From: Phlebotomus papatasi
Lineage: Eukaryota > Arthropoda > Insecta > Diptera > Psychodidae
Reading direction: 5' to 3'
Assembly (NCBI RefSeq): GCF_024763615.1
Contig: NC_077223.1
Span: forward strand, 73,904,627 to 73,968,626
DNA length: 64,000 bases
The stretch's first letter is position 1. Each line of letters opens with the position of its first letter. The notes beneath the pieces were generated by a model. The model searched no databases, was not told the DNA's origin, and saw nothing but the letters and a program-made list of their open reading frames with translations. Below are positions 1 to 11,289 of this stretch, one piece after another. The translations under genes and the position numbers were made by a program.

Positions 1-1
1 T

Positions 2-406
2 CATGAGATTTGGGTAATGACCGAAAGGGTAAGATCGCGAGTACAAGCTGCCGAGATGAGGTACCTTCGAGCGGTTAAGGGAATCACTCGTAGAGATCGA
101 GTGAGGAATGTGGCCGTTCGTGAGGAACTAAGAGTCGAGGAGCTGCTTCTTCGGGTTGAGAGATCACAACTTCGATGGTATGGACATGTTCAACGCATGA
201 ATGAAGAAAGATTCCCCAGAAAAGCTATGCAAGCCATGGTGAGGAGACCTCGGCCTCGAGGCAGACCTAGGACAAGGTGGCTGAATCAAATTCAGAATCT
301 TGCCGTGGAACGCCTCGGGATCGAACCCGAACATCTTCCTGAAGTGGCGGAGGATCGACAAGCGTGGGCTGCTAAGTTGGATGTCATGGGCCCGCGACCC
401 CAATAG
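2..406 (+). CDS. LINE (non-LTR retrotransposon) reverse transcriptase ORF, C-terminal end, 5' cut by window
   Basis: The frame is open from base 2 to a TAG at 404-406, so the window starts inside the ORF; the ATG at 17 is internal. The protein reads HEIWVMTERVRSRVQAAEM and later LRWYGHVQRM, followed by an Arg/Pro-rich stretch and RPRTRWLNQI. This is the typical C-terminal region downstream of the reverse transcriptase domain of animal LINE ORF2 proteins. No catalytic residues lie in this part. It is followed at once by a short 3' UTR and an (ATGA)n tail, which agrees with a LINE 3' end. A second, 5'-truncated copy of the same 3' end lies on the minus strand at 35172-35347. The clade is not settled from this fragment. 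Whether the upstream part is intact cannot be seen. Confidence 0.78.
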   Translation, partial: HEIWVMTERVRSRVQAAEMRYLRAVKGITRRDRVRNVAVREELRVEELLLRVERSQLRWYGHVQRMNEERFPRKAMQAMVRRPRPRGRPRTRWLNQIQNLAVERLGIEPEHLPEVAEDRQAWAAKLDVMGPRPQ

Positions 407-442
407 GGATAAGCGGTTGAAAATGAATGAATGAATGAATGA
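407..442 (+). repeat. LINE 3' UTR and (ATGA)n tail
   Basis: After the LINE stop codon there are about 15 bases and then five or more ATGA units (about 421-442). Short tandem repeats instead of poly(A) are common LINE 3' tails, so this marks the end of the element. Confidence 0.65.
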
Positions 443-1058
443 TTTATTTTCAAACATATTTGGAATTGAATCATGGATAAATGTGACCAATTTGAGTCTT
501 ATGAGATGATCGTTAGTGCCATACAAATGAGTATAGCGAAGAGTTTGAAATGTGGAAACGAGCACAAAATGATGTCAATTTGATGAATTACCCACAAGAA
601 TATCCACATGAAAAGTAGAATGTTTATTATAATATGATTTTCTGTATAGTTATAACTTTATTTATTATCCGCTCCATCGTCTTGACTGGTGGAGTATATG
701 TCACTCTTGTCGAGGTCTCATTATTTTTGAGAAGGTGTACAAGAGTAGACTAATAATTACTGAAATACTACATTTCTCAGCTTCTAATTGCAATCACAAT
801 GCGATTCTGATGGAAGATCCACTTCATGCAATTCGGTTAATGTTACTCATGCGTGTGTTTTACCCATAATTGACAGTTTTTTGCCATCGGAGCTCATATA
901 CAGAGGAAAGCAGGAGCGAGAGCAAAGGCTCTTAGTGAGTTGAATTGATGCTGTGATCAGCATATTTTATCATTGGACACTATTCTGTCATGATTATGGA
1001 AGTGTCGTATGCGCGGAGAAAAGTTGGAAAATGAAGAATGGTTGAATAATCAACTTAC
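443..1058. other. Non-coding, nothing recognised
   Basis: AT-rich sequence between the LINE tail and the donor site of the minus-strand exon. I see no open frame of note, no clear terminal repeats and no RNA gene. If the exon at 1059-1268 is internal, this is the start of its downstream intron. Confidence 0.4.
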
Positions 1059-1268
1059 CGATCCACATGAACAGACTCGTTTGATGTCTTCGATGAGTTT
1101 GGCTCCTGGTGCTAAAAACTCTGCCTCGAAGCGACTCAGATTCCCATGGAAGGTGCACACCAGAAGATCACGGGCCTGACGTACTAGCAATGAACGCACA
1201 TGGTCATGGTAGCCTGGATAGAGATGACTCAGATACCTGTCCACAAGCGTCGCCACACTGCAACCGTC
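1059..1268 (-). CDS. Internal coding exon of an unrecognised host gene (70 codons)
   Basis: Read on the minus strand, a pyrimidine-rich tract ending in TTGTAG precedes base 1268. The exon then reads in phase 0 from DGCSVATLVDRYLSHLYPGY through an LLVRQARDLLVC segment to KRVCSCGS. It stops at a strong donor, CG/GTAAGT, at 1058. The length is 210 nt, exactly 70 codons, so both borders are phase 0. The composition (balanced charge, Cys and His, alternating hydrophobics suggesting helices) is protein-like, unlike the surrounding AT-rich chance frames. No transposon protein family matches. I do not recognise the domain. It may belong to the same gene as the exon at 30782-31249, also minus strand and phase 0. 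A GTG within the exon is not taken as a start because the splice acceptor lies upstream of it in frame. Confidence 0.7.
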
Positions 1269-2093
1269 CTACAAGATAAAAAAAAAATCTTGTTTTTAAC
1301 ATTTCACATTATATCATCAGCAATTACACGATGAAATATATCATGTAGTAGATAAATTGCATGTAAAAGTAAGGGAAATTTGTCTTCATTGAAGTTTTCA
1401 GGCATATTTTATTAAGTCGGGTTTAGTTTTTTGTACAACATCTTTATGAACTCAACTATCTTTCTTTGTTTTTAATTTCAGGTCAGTTTTAACCAATTTC
1501 TCATTATTCAAATTACTGAAATTTTCACAGTCATTTTTTCTGTGAACATCTTTTTAATTTTAAGACAAATATTTATAATGTAAAAAAAATATCTCTGATA
1601 TTAAAAAAAATATTATTGAATAATTTAAAAAAAAAATCATATTAACAATTACCTCTACGAGAAGGTGGTAGAGAGATTGGACCGGAACTTACTATTAAAG
1701 TCTACATTCCTTCGTTTAGTATAAAGAAATGTTTATTAGCACTCACTGTATTAGTTTAACCCCAGGAAGAAAACTTTTTACAACACTTGCAAGAGGCTGG
1801 GACAGTATCCGTGACTTCACATGTAATGCATATTAAATAACAAATATGCTTATTTATTAAAAGGAAATATTAATCAGTGCCCTCACACTACATATCATAC
1901 TATTTCTAATAATTAGACTTTAAAGTGAAGTTCTACATATTTTTAGGTGTGGTTCCTTCTAATCACACGTATTTATTATTTGAAAGGCATGATACCTATA
2001 ACGTGGTAACCGCCTCATAACTTATGGGACCTAACTTCAAATTTGTCCGGGAGTCTAAGGCCTTTCGAACAAACCATGCTTTCCATGATTATA
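1269..2093. other. Non-coding, nothing recognised
   Basis: AT-rich with several poly(A)/poly(T) runs (about 1276-1285, 1603-1635). The T-run just upstream of the exon on the minus strand is its polypyrimidine tract. Nothing else stands out. Confidence 0.4.
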
Positions 2094-3222
2094 AGGGCTC
2101 ATAATTTTGTACAGTCTGCAGATTTCATGAAATTTCACCGTAGTCTCCATCTACAATAGGCGGAAGAACGTGAAATTTCATGAAATTTGCCATCTATAAG
2201 TCTGCATATAAGCATCTATGCTCCAAGTTTGAAGTGCGATATTTTCAATACTAATTGACTGTTTTTGTTACTCTCTTTTCAGAAGGGTTGCTTAGAAATT
2301 TGACAAGGGTTTATTGTCTTTATTTTTACTAAAATTAGTCTCAATACGCTTAAAAATCAATTGATATGTAGAGGTGAATTTGACTCGAATTTCGGACACC
2401 TTGGCTATAAATTTGGACAACTTGGCTGTAAATTTGGACAGCTAATCTGCCTCAATAAGGTGCCCATTGTTCTTCATTTTATGAACCAATTTTACCAAGT
2501 CCTCTTCCTTTTCATGTAAGGGAACCGTAGAATGTCACAAGAAGCCCGGAAACTTTCCATATCATTCAATAAAATGAGTTGACTTCGGTAATCCAAGTAC
2601 GCTCGGATTTGTGCACTCCCTGGCCTTTCCGGGAGCCTTTCAAGGCTTTTATCACTACACCTCGTTCGTTCTTTGTTTCTTCAGGCATTTATACAACCTA
2701 GTCATCACAAAAGCTAAAACTTCACGAAATTTCGTGAGAAAAACACCCGTCCAAAATAAGGATTATCACCTCACTGGTGAACCTCTGAGAAAATTGCCCA
2801 TTTTTCACACGAAAAACGTAATTCACAAGGCAAATCTCACTTCAGGTCAAATGTAAAAATCACCATTTATGTTAATCAACACAATATTCAATGAATATTT
2901 AATAATATCACTCGAAAAGGCGAAGAAACATTGTTAATACTTCATCACAACTAAATAAAACTGAAGTAAACAGGAAGTTCTGTCATATTTCTCATAAGCA
3001 ATTGGTCACACTGAATTTCCAACAAAGCAATTTTAACTCAAATCATATTCAAAATTTAACGTATTTAGTGTTAAATCTTACAAAGAGAACAAATATTAAG
3101 ATAGAATTCATTATTCATCAAATATTGGAATAAAAATACATAATTTTAATCAATTTATTTATAGTGTCCAATTTTATCCTCAAAGTGTCCAAATTTAGAA
3201 ACTGGTCAAAATTATGAGCTCT
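2094..3222. mobile_element. Putative TIR element (AGGGCTCATAATTTTG termini)
   Basis: The left end AGGGCTCATAATTTTG (from 2094) is matched in inverted orientation by CAAAATTATGAGCTCT ending at 3222, with one mismatch. Both ends are bordered by TA (2092-2093 and 3223-3224). A second inner inverted pair involves the AAATTTGGACA motif (about 2400-2440 against 3166-3195); on the left it forms two 21-bp near-identical direct repeats. No transposase is seen, so it would be non-autonomous. Boundaries are approximate. Confidence 0.45.
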
Positions 3223-3224
3223 TA

Positions 3225-3440
3225 CCCTACATGAGAGCAATTTGAAGCTGAGATTTTTACATGCAGAGTATTAGGATTAGGATTTTTGAGATTTAAAATC
3301 TCTATAACTTTGAAAATAATTATCTTTCAAGTATAATTTTCACAGGGAAGGTAGAGGGCATAGAGAAGTATCCAAAAAGCGAATAAAACAATTTTTGTAA
3401 AAAATCGAGTTGTTCAACTTATATTCTGAGTAGTCAATGA
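3225..3440 (+). repeat. Dispersed repeat related to the 43154-45485 element
   Basis: The stretch with CAGGGAAGGTAGAGGGCAT, the following AAAGCGAA and AAAATCGAGTT words, and the end TATTCTGAGTAGTC matches 45335-45485 closely in order and spacing. The word AGCTGAGATTT near 3240 also recurs near 43220. It looks like a deleted copy retaining the right end of that TIR family. Confidence 0.55.
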
Positions 3441-5734
3441 GATTATATTTTCTTTGATTAATAACCCGAAAAGAATTACAAGATTGAAAAACATACATCC
3501 GGTGAAAAAAGATTTCGTTTCATTCGATTAATTAGATAAATATTAATATATTGAAATTACAATTAATATCAAACATGAATGTTTTCTTTTTGAATTAGAA
3601 TATAGAAAAAAGTGAAAAAAAAACAAATTAAGACTTGTTATACAATTTGTCTTGTTTGTATTTCAATTTATTTTACTATAAAAGGTATTTAAGATGCTTC
3701 TCTAAATATTTTCAAGTATTTAGGCCACCCTCTAAGATGGACTAATGTTCTAATGAAATTAGATATAAATACGACAACTTTAAAGAGGGTATGTGATTTA
3801 TAATTCATTCCCTTCACACCCCAAATTCCCATATAATGCTTTTAGAATTCGTTTCGATTGTAAAGCCTATGCACTTTTATCTCTTTTATCACAACAAGTG
3901 AGATTTATTGAGTGACTTGCCGACTTTCATGGAAAGGATGTGAATCCAAAGTCTTGTACATCACTATTGAATGAAGATTTAAATGGTGATTAAGTGATTA
4001 CACGTAAAATGGCTAGATGACAATTTTCTCTCTGAGTTTCTCTTTTACACACCTTCCGAAATGTCTCAACTTTTCACTGTGGCCCCTTTTATAATTTTTT
4101 TCTGCAGGAAGACCCTTCAGTTTCAATGACAGCGTTTGATGATGCGCTATCCGGAAAGGGATTGTTTGTCTCCGAAATTTGTTGGTGGTCCACACAACCT
4201 ATTGATTCCCCCTGTTCAATTTTTATAAGACCGAGAAAAATATGATGTGGTGTGCCTTTATGGAAACCCCGTGGAGAACAGAGCAGAAAAAGACTTGGAA
4301 AAAATATGGTTCAAATGTGTAAATAGAAAGGGAGAATAAAAAAAAACCACAATGAAAAAGTAAATACGAAAAAAAAATAATAATTTGGTATACCCTCAAC
4401 AGTGCTCAAACTCATTTACTGAAGGATTGAATATTCCCTTCAATTTAACATGTATAGTGCGCGAATAAACACCATAAATAAAATCAGGATTATCCGGGTG
4501 GGATGAAAAGAGACGTAAATTTACTATATTTGTTTGATCACACATGCAATAATACTTATAGGTGGATTTAGATGAATGATTTATGTGAGTAAAATAAATT
4601 CTTATTTTTGCTAAGAACACCAGCAAACTTTTTTGTAAAATATTCACTTTACTCTTTTATTATTTTTAAACTGAAAAAATGATCGATAAAAATATGTAAT
4701 CCTACAATTTTTCGATACCTCCTCTTACCAATCCAAGCCGTCATATTTTAGTATTACAATTTTATGATTATAAAAAATTTGCAGTACAATATGACATATT
4801 TATCAGTAATATTTACCCATTTGTCAACTCTGTGTTATCGACCTAGGTTAAGCATCTAGAGATAACGACTTTGGGTTTTTCAATTACCTTCTTCGTTATA
4901 AACATACTTAATTTTTTAGCCTTACCCCTTGGCTTTCCTCAATGACTTTTAATATTTTTCATTTTACTGATTGACATCCAACTTACAATTAATGTAAAAA
5001 ATAAAGAAGAGGGTGATATTTTGATGTTGGTTACTAACGTAAGGACGGGAGTAAGTCGTTATTACTCAAATGACTCAAACATGAATTTGAAAGAAGAATA
5101 TTTAAAAAAAAAAAGATAGGTAATTTACGTGTACTTAACCGATTCATTACCGATAAAGACCGATACGGCCGAGTTCGAAATTTAAAATACTTTTTCAAAA
5201 AGGCCAAATTTAACCAAATATAGATTGTGCTTCATTTCTGAATCTAGATTATGTATCGTCTCTACGAAAAATATTCATTGAAAAAAAAGACATTGGAGGC
5301 GTTTCAGAAACAATAATAGGTTATTTAGAACAGATCTGTTAATTTATGACAACAATACTCATTTATTCTTTTTACGGTTTTCTATCTGTTTTTCTTTTAT
5401 AAAATAATAAATTGCATTCAAAGACTTATATAACAAATCTGGTTAAAATTTGAAAAAAAAATTATGCTTTGCAACTACAAGTAATCAGTCAAAATTCAAA
5501 TACTTTGTCTCATCTTTATTATTTTTTATAAATTTTGACATGTTATTTAAAACTTTTTTAGAAAATTTTCAAGAATATTGCAACTTTTGTATGTATAAAC
5601 ACTATTAATTCTTGATTTTGGAAAATCCAAAAACATTTTGCTATTAAATATATTTCCTACAAAGACAGCAAATAAACTACTTAAGTTAATTTATTCTAAA
5701 AAATTATAAGTGATAAGAAATTATAGCAGTTAAG
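3441..5734. other. Non-coding, nothing recognised
   Basis: AT-rich sequence with poly(A) runs (about 4340-4384, 5100-5115). Short open frames here (for example 4013-4195 and 4396-4647 on the minus strand) have no protein-like features or splice support. No terminal repeats were recognised. Confidence 0.4.
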
Positions 5735-5940
5735 CCATATGGCTAAGCCCTAGGTCTGAAGGCCGTAGAAGTGTATAACTTCCATAAGTGATGACTCTAT
5801 TCTTTTTCTGAAGGTGAATATCGAACGACAGGGGCATAATAGAAAATTTTGGTAAATTATTTCTTGAATCATATGTTAAAATTTGACTTTTCGCTCTATT
5901 TTTCATATAGTAACATTTTTCTAGAATGATATGTCTATAG

Positions 5941-6070
5941 CAGAGGTGTGCAAGAAACCGTTGAAACCGAATTAACGTCAAAATAAGTTTGTTATAGTAG
6001 CGTTTTGACCATTGACGTACATGTTTCATTTGACGTTAATTCGGTTTCAACGGTTTCTTGCACACCTCTG
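5941..6070. mobile_element. hAT-type palindromic MITE, copy 1 (130 bp), 8-bp TSD GTCTATAG
   Basis: The element begins CAGAGGTGTGCAAGAAACCG and ends with its reverse complement. The arms of about 42 bp are near-perfect inverted repeats around a short unique centre. It is flanked by exact 8-bp direct repeats GTCTATAG (5933-5940 and 6071-6078). An 8-bp duplication of form nTnnnnAn and a CAGAGGTG terminus are hallmarks of the hAT superfamily. It is too short to code for transposase, so it must be moved in trans. A second copy in reverse orientation is at 28745-28872. Confidence 0.9.
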
Positions 6071-6078
6071 GTCTATAG

Positions 6079-8569
6079 GATTCTAAAGCCAAACTCTTTG
6101 AAAAATGAACTTTAGATTTTGAGGAATTCTTTGAACAGTTAAACAAAAGTGGTAATGAGGGCAAATAGAGTAGGTACTATTCTTATAAAAAGAATTCTAA
6201 TTTCTAAATCTTGTGATACACACAAGTTCAATGCGCGACTTTTTCTGAAAGTTTGGTAGTAAATTCCCGCAATTGAAATTACTCCAATTCACTTCAAGTG
6301 CTAGTCTGATTATTAGTAATTCTCTGAAGTACTTTGTTCAATTGCTCCATAATCTGTGAAAAGAATAATGCTGGCACGAGTTTCTTTAAGTTCTTACATA
6401 TATAGACATTTGTAGAGTAACAACAAAAGATCTATTGAATTTTACTACGTCTTTCATCGGCTTGAGAAATTTCGATCGTTTAAGTCTCTTCTTGGCATCA
6501 CTCCTCTCAACCCTACGGAAATACCCCATTCATAAAACGCACTTATTGAGTTACTATGAAAATAATAGTCTTTGCCCATAAGTATAGTTGAAAATTTTCA
6601 ATTTATCAAAAAGGAAATTTTGAATTCAATTGTTTGAAGTTGCAATGACAATTTCTGCGTGATAAAAGTGAAAGCAATAATCTTAATTATAACAATTTAA
6701 TTATCTCAAAATTATTTCCGATTTAGTAAATGGCAGATTATGCCAGCAAAGAAATTTGCCATTTGGAACAATCGGGCGTGATTTAATGTGCGAGGAAAAA
6801 AGGTGCCAAATGCGAATAATTTTAGCTGTATACGCGGCGGTTTTGATTAAATTGAAATTTTCTTCCGGTTTATATTGCCTTAAGGCCGTTTCACACTCGT
6901 CGGTGCCAGATGATAATTTTAGAGTAGAAATAGCTAAAGTGATAGACAGAAGAATGCTGTATGTTGAACTCACCAAAGAGTTTATAAATGATGATATATG
7001 GTCAATATTAGGCGCCGATGGATAAGTTGCCAATTGGCTACACAAACAACAAATACATAAACTTCCACACTATTCTTTTTATCTTCTTATCGAATAAAAC
7101 TTCTATACATTTTAACTATACAGAAATAGTATTTGTAGTGCATTCAAACGAGTGATTTCATCAAATTCATAAATATTCTTCTCTCTTTGGTTGGTGGTTC
7201 AACGTGCTGAATAAATAAAGAGATGCGTCCCATAAATCTCTAATCACATAAATTTCATATGAAAATTAACATTTCTGCTACACTCTCCATGTAGTCGCCA
7301 AGTGTGTGGTTGTTTTTTTTTTCTTCTTTCAAATATCAAAGTCTTGATCAAAGTCCTCCTCTACCTTCTACTTTATATTTCTTTCTTAAATTTGCGCTTA
7401 CTGATCTACTGTTAAAGTGGCCAAAGTGGAAAAAAGATCTAGCCAGAATTCCAAATGCTTGACCATCGCGAGCTGAAGATAGCCCTGTCACATTCACTCG
7501 ATGGGAAATAGGTCAAACGGTAAAGGTAAAATTATTCTTGTAGCCACACCGTGTAGCTTTTCTCGCATTAATACGTCGATTAGATACCTTTTGGTGTGGT
7601 CGGATATTTAAAGTGAATGTGAAAGACCAGAAAACGAAAGATATACAGATCCAAGGTGCTATTCACATTTGCATCTTTAATATAATTGACTGATTATTTC
7701 ATTTATAGGCTTTTAACTAAAAAAAATATCGTTTTACAATCAACTGATTTTATTTTAAATTTAACAGCGGGAATGACTTAGCACTTCATTAACTTAACAA
7801 AAATGCGGAAAAAAACTTAAACAAGTGCTGGCAATTATTTTGATTAGGTGTGCATCCTGTCTTATGTATGTTTATTGTTACTTTTATTCTTAAAGATCGT
7901 AAGAATGCAGATGTTTACTGCGAAACGATTTTGTGCATGTCCATTGATGTTTTATTATTATTATTATCTGCATTGGAAATTATTGTTTAAAATCTTATAT
8001 TTAATTTTTATTTTTTCTTTGGCAATCTAGGTAGACAATAGTAGGAACAGGGTGGGGCAGTTTCACGCACGATTGTTGGATCGATTGTCACAGTTGTGGG
8101 TTCAATTCACGCTCAATACCAAAGATTATAACATCTGAAGCGAAATTTTTTCACGTATTGTAAAATTAATAAAGTTTAGCAAACTTCATAATATACAAAA
8201 TATCCGAGATGCCCGGTACTTAAGAAAATATAATATTTTTCAGGATAAAAATATCTAGAAATTGTGCTATATCTAATATTTTCAGATATGCAATAAGCCT
8301 AATACGGACTTTAGACCTAAGGCTTAACCCGCTTAGCAACATGGCTTTACTTTTTTAATTTATTATCAGTCGATTTTTCTTCTTTTTTTAATTATGACTC
8401 AGGTTTGGAAATTATGGGTAAATAATCAATTATTATATGCTCTGAAAAACCAATAAAATTGGCTACTATTTTGAATTTTGGGACCTTCGAGAACTCGGCT
8501 CTTGGATAAACTTCAGATCTACATACAGCCGGTATAAGTCTAGGACACTAAATTAAATTAGGTAGAGTA
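6079..8569. other. Mostly unique non-coding DNA
   Basis: Apart from the weak repeats listed, nothing coding is supported. Overlapping frames on both strands at 6701-7045 look like chance absence of stops. A short ATT microsatellite lies near 7966-7990. Confidence 0.35.
7484..7628. repeat. Weak inverted-repeat element
   Basis: CACATTCACT near 7490 is mirrored by AGTGAATGTG near 7612, and GCCACACC near 7543 by GGTGTGGT near 7592. This suggests a small foldback element of about 140 bp. No convincing target duplication was found. Confidence 0.3.
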
Positions 8570-8660
8570 GGGGAGACTGGGGCAAAAAGTCACAAATCGA
8601 AAAATTCAAAATTCAATATCTTCCAAGGTAAAAAAGATAGCGGCTCAAACTTTTTTCTAT
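8570..8660 (+). repeat. One-ended TIR of the GGGGAGACTGGGGC family
   Basis: TA followed by GGGGAGACTGGGGCAAAAAG at 8568 onward has the terminal sequence of the TA elements at 32820-33775 and 10342-11044. I could not find a matching inverted end within the next 2 kb, so this looks like a truncated copy. Confidence 0.45.
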
Positions 8661-10034
8661 AGATAGCCTCCATAGACCTTCTTCAATCTCGTAAGTTTCT
8701 TAGAATTCGAACAAGGAATTTAGAAAATAAAGAATATCGAAATTTTTAGCCCTATTTTTGGAATATTTTCCTTGCAGAATATAACAACCTACTTACTTTC
8801 CAAAATTGATGCACTGGTGAATATTTTCTAAATAATTTGGATTTTTTGAATACGAATCCGCTATCTATTTTAGAATTTCACAAAAGTTCTTTTCTCCAGA
8901 AATCCTTTCATTAAAAATGGCCACTTGAGGTAAAAAGTAACAAAAGGTAAAAAGCAAAAAGTAACAAAAAAGCGAAGCAATTTCTGAGAAAGCCAAGAAC
9001 AGAAAATTTTAATTCATTAAATTTTCCAAACTTAAAAACTGTACCGAAGATCACAGTAACGAAAAGACAAAAAAAATTATACTGACTGAAAATTATCAAA
9101 ATATGACTAAATTTTCTTATTGCAAAATGGATTCTACTCGCTAGAGGATGAAAGTTCAAGATACATATTTCTGATTATGTATGTTTATTCATAACGTTCT
9201 ACTTTTTAGGTGTGTATAAAATCAATGTAAATAAACTGGAAAATAATAAATATTTATTACTATTAAATGAACTCATGGGGGGGCATTTGCAACATTCGTG
9301 AGATGCATTTGATTGTCATGCAATTCCCTTCTTTACTTCATCTGCACCACTTTTCGCCCTCAAGGCGCAAATTGAGCCATTTTCTCTGGTGAACACTTCC
9401 TTCACCCTTTTTCTTCTTAACATTCATACCGCAAAGTTAACAATTTAATAAAAGCGTTCTGTCAGTGAGATCCTCTTTGTATTTTACTCACTTGAGATCT
9501 TCTCATCTGTGCGAATTCTCACGCGATCATCACCATCTATAAGCAATCTCCTAGGACTGCCTCATACGTTTTCTTTTTTGCAAAGAGTTTTATTAAGAAA
9601 TCTTAATTGATAGTGGGCAGGACTAGAGTTATTGCATATTTTTTTTTATTAAAATTTATTCCATGAGATATCACATTAAACTGCACAAAGAGTGAGAATT
9701 TTTCTTTCTCTCTATCTGATGGAAAGGTTCAAGACACCAAAATCAATTTAATGTGAGTGTAACACATGTTGAAGCGATATCAATGTTTCGATAAAATTTA
9801 ATTATATTCAATACAAGGGATCCACCCGCTTGTAACCCATTTCCAGTAAATCATCCACCAATTCAGTGAATTGATTCCTCGCAGGCGGTCTTGCAACTTT
9901 ACATTATTCACCACTAAACAGAGTTGATATAAGAATATTGAATGAGTTTTTGTAGATAAATTTCTCCTTTATTTTTATTTATTTAGAAATTGTTTAAAAA
10001 TTAAATATGTATATCACAGTTTAGAGATCTTAAA
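8661..10034. other. Non-coding, nothing recognised
   Basis: AT-rich. A short direct repetition of GTAAAAAGTAACAAAA-like words lies at 8929-8972. The minus frame at 8911-9159 is low-complexity (Phe/Leu-rich from A-runs) and not supported as a gene. Confidence 0.35.
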
Positions 10035-10039
10035 GAGTG

Positions 10040-10298
10040 CCCAAGAAGCAATTTTTTCTTAATATAGTCTTGTAGAATTCTCTGAGTAAGGCACTATAGA
10101 ACCAAAAATCTTTTTATTTGCTTATAACGCTCTTGGTTCCATCACTGAGATTACTATAAGTAAAGTGGCGCACTCTTAAGGATCTTAAGAGCTTCTATAG
10201 GAATTTCAACAAAAAATTCTCACTCTAAGTCTTTTAAAAGTGCACTAAAAGACTTGTCTAATACTTGGTTCTATAAGGCAGCTATTTTGCTTCTTGGG
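10040..10298. mobile_element. MITE with CCCAAGAAGCAA termini, copy A, 5-bp TSD GAGTG
   Basis: It starts CCCAAGAAGCAA and ends TTGCTTCTTGGG, a perfect 12-bp TIR, and is flanked by GAGTG on both sides (10035-10039 and 10299-10303). The interior also pairs in part (TCTTAAGATC-type words). A diverged reverse-orientation copy is at 34698-34920. No coding potential. The superfamily is not certain; a 5-bp duplication excludes Tc1/mariner. Confidence 0.75.
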
Positions 10299-10341
10299 GA
10301 GTGAAATTTGGTTTTAAGAAAGTATGAAGTAGTTTCCCATA

Positions 10342-11044
10342 TGAGAAACTGGGGCTATAGTAAACATGGGGTAGTTTTAAACACTGAGATTTTTTGAATT
10401 AAATATTAGACTTCAGAGGACGAAACCTATATGAATTCATTATAGGGATCCTTGACCATTGAAGAAATAATCTTAACACTAAACCTACCGACTGTTTTTG
10501 GTCGTTTTTCGGTAAAATGACAAACTGCGTTAAGGTAGGATTCTCAACAAATTTGTCTTGGAAAAGAGCAAAAAATTAAAATTTGAACACTTAAAAATAT
10601 GTTACATGCATATTTTAAGAAATTCATAAAATTTGATAGGGACATTGTACCGTTTAAAACAGGGGCATGACGTTTCCTATGTTTCCCATATATTTCTAGC
10701 GTGCCGAAAAAACTTTTAAGTTTATTAGCTGTTTCCTGTCATTGTAGAATGAATTAGTAAAAACACTAATACAAAATAAAAGCCAATTTAATAACGAAAA
10801 GGCAACCGAAAACCCCAAAATGGCAACCTATGTAGTTTTGGAGATATCTCGTGAAATCTGTACGAAAACAGGAAAAACTTTACACTAAAACTGGTCGATT
10901 TTTTCAGAGATAATGTATGTGTTAATTTTAAATCGGTCAATTTGACCGGGTCGCGGTAAGTTTAGTGATAATAAGTCCAAGTAGTGTAGACATAAAAATA
11001 AGTGTTTACACGTACCTCATGTTTACTACTGCCTCAGTATCCCC
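10342..11044. mobile_element. TA-type TIR element, ACTGGGGC family, copy 1
   Basis: Left end TGAGAAACTGGGGCTATAG and inverted right end ACTGCCTCAGTATCCCC are flanked by TA (10340-10341 and 11045-11046). The first 110 bases align by eye with the left part of 32820-33775 (TGGGGTAG, CTCCAGAGGA/CTTCAGAGGA, AAACC). It carries a nested element at 10477-10967. No transposase was seen. Confidence 0.7.
10477..10967. mobile_element. Nested TIR element with CACTAAACCTACCG ends and TTAA flank (piggyBac-like?)
   Basis: The left end CACTAAACCTACCG follows TTAA (10473-10476). The right end CGCGGTAAGTTTAGTG (to 10967) is its inverted partner, with ATAA on the right flank. A second occurrence of this terminus at about 20220-20271 is also bordered by TTAA. 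TTAA targets are diagnostic of piggyBac-type elements, but these termini are not the usual CCC type, so the family call is tentative. No transposase. Confidence 0.5.
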
Positions 11045-11289
11045 TATGTATGATTCTTGAATATACATATCATTCGGATAAACAAATAATTATCTAGGAA
11101 TTGTGTTGTATATTTACAGATAACCAATACACAAGTTACTTTCGGTTTGAATATGATTTATTTTCGTTTAGTAATTGATCTAATAAACCTTGTATAGTAT
11201 TTCGCAAAACTCAAAAAATAGGCAACGTAGAGTAAAACTTGAAATAACCTTCAGATGGAAAAAACTGAAGGAAGCTTTTCAGAAATATA

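Larger units (their letters stand above)
5735..8345. repeat. Inverted pair of a GGTCTGAAGGCCGTA-type motif, possible TIR element
   Basis: AGCCATATGGCTAAG followed by GGTCTGAAGGCCGTA (5735-5770) recurs in inverted orientation at about 8300-8345 (TACGGACTTTAGACCT then GCAACATGGCTTTA). The same motif pair occurs at 56030-56090 and 57640-57675, again inverted. This suggests a family of TIR elements about 1.6-2.6 kb long. Divergence is high, so exact ends are unknown. The hAT MITE at 5941 lies inside. Confidence 0.35.

Noticed and set aside
6701..7045. Antisense pair of frames of about 90-114 codons
   Set aside because: Complementary chance frames without motifs.
8050..8125. tRNA-like segment with GGGTTCAATTCAC
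   Set aside because: Only the B-box is passable; the A-box and stems do not fit, and no SINE body or tail follows.
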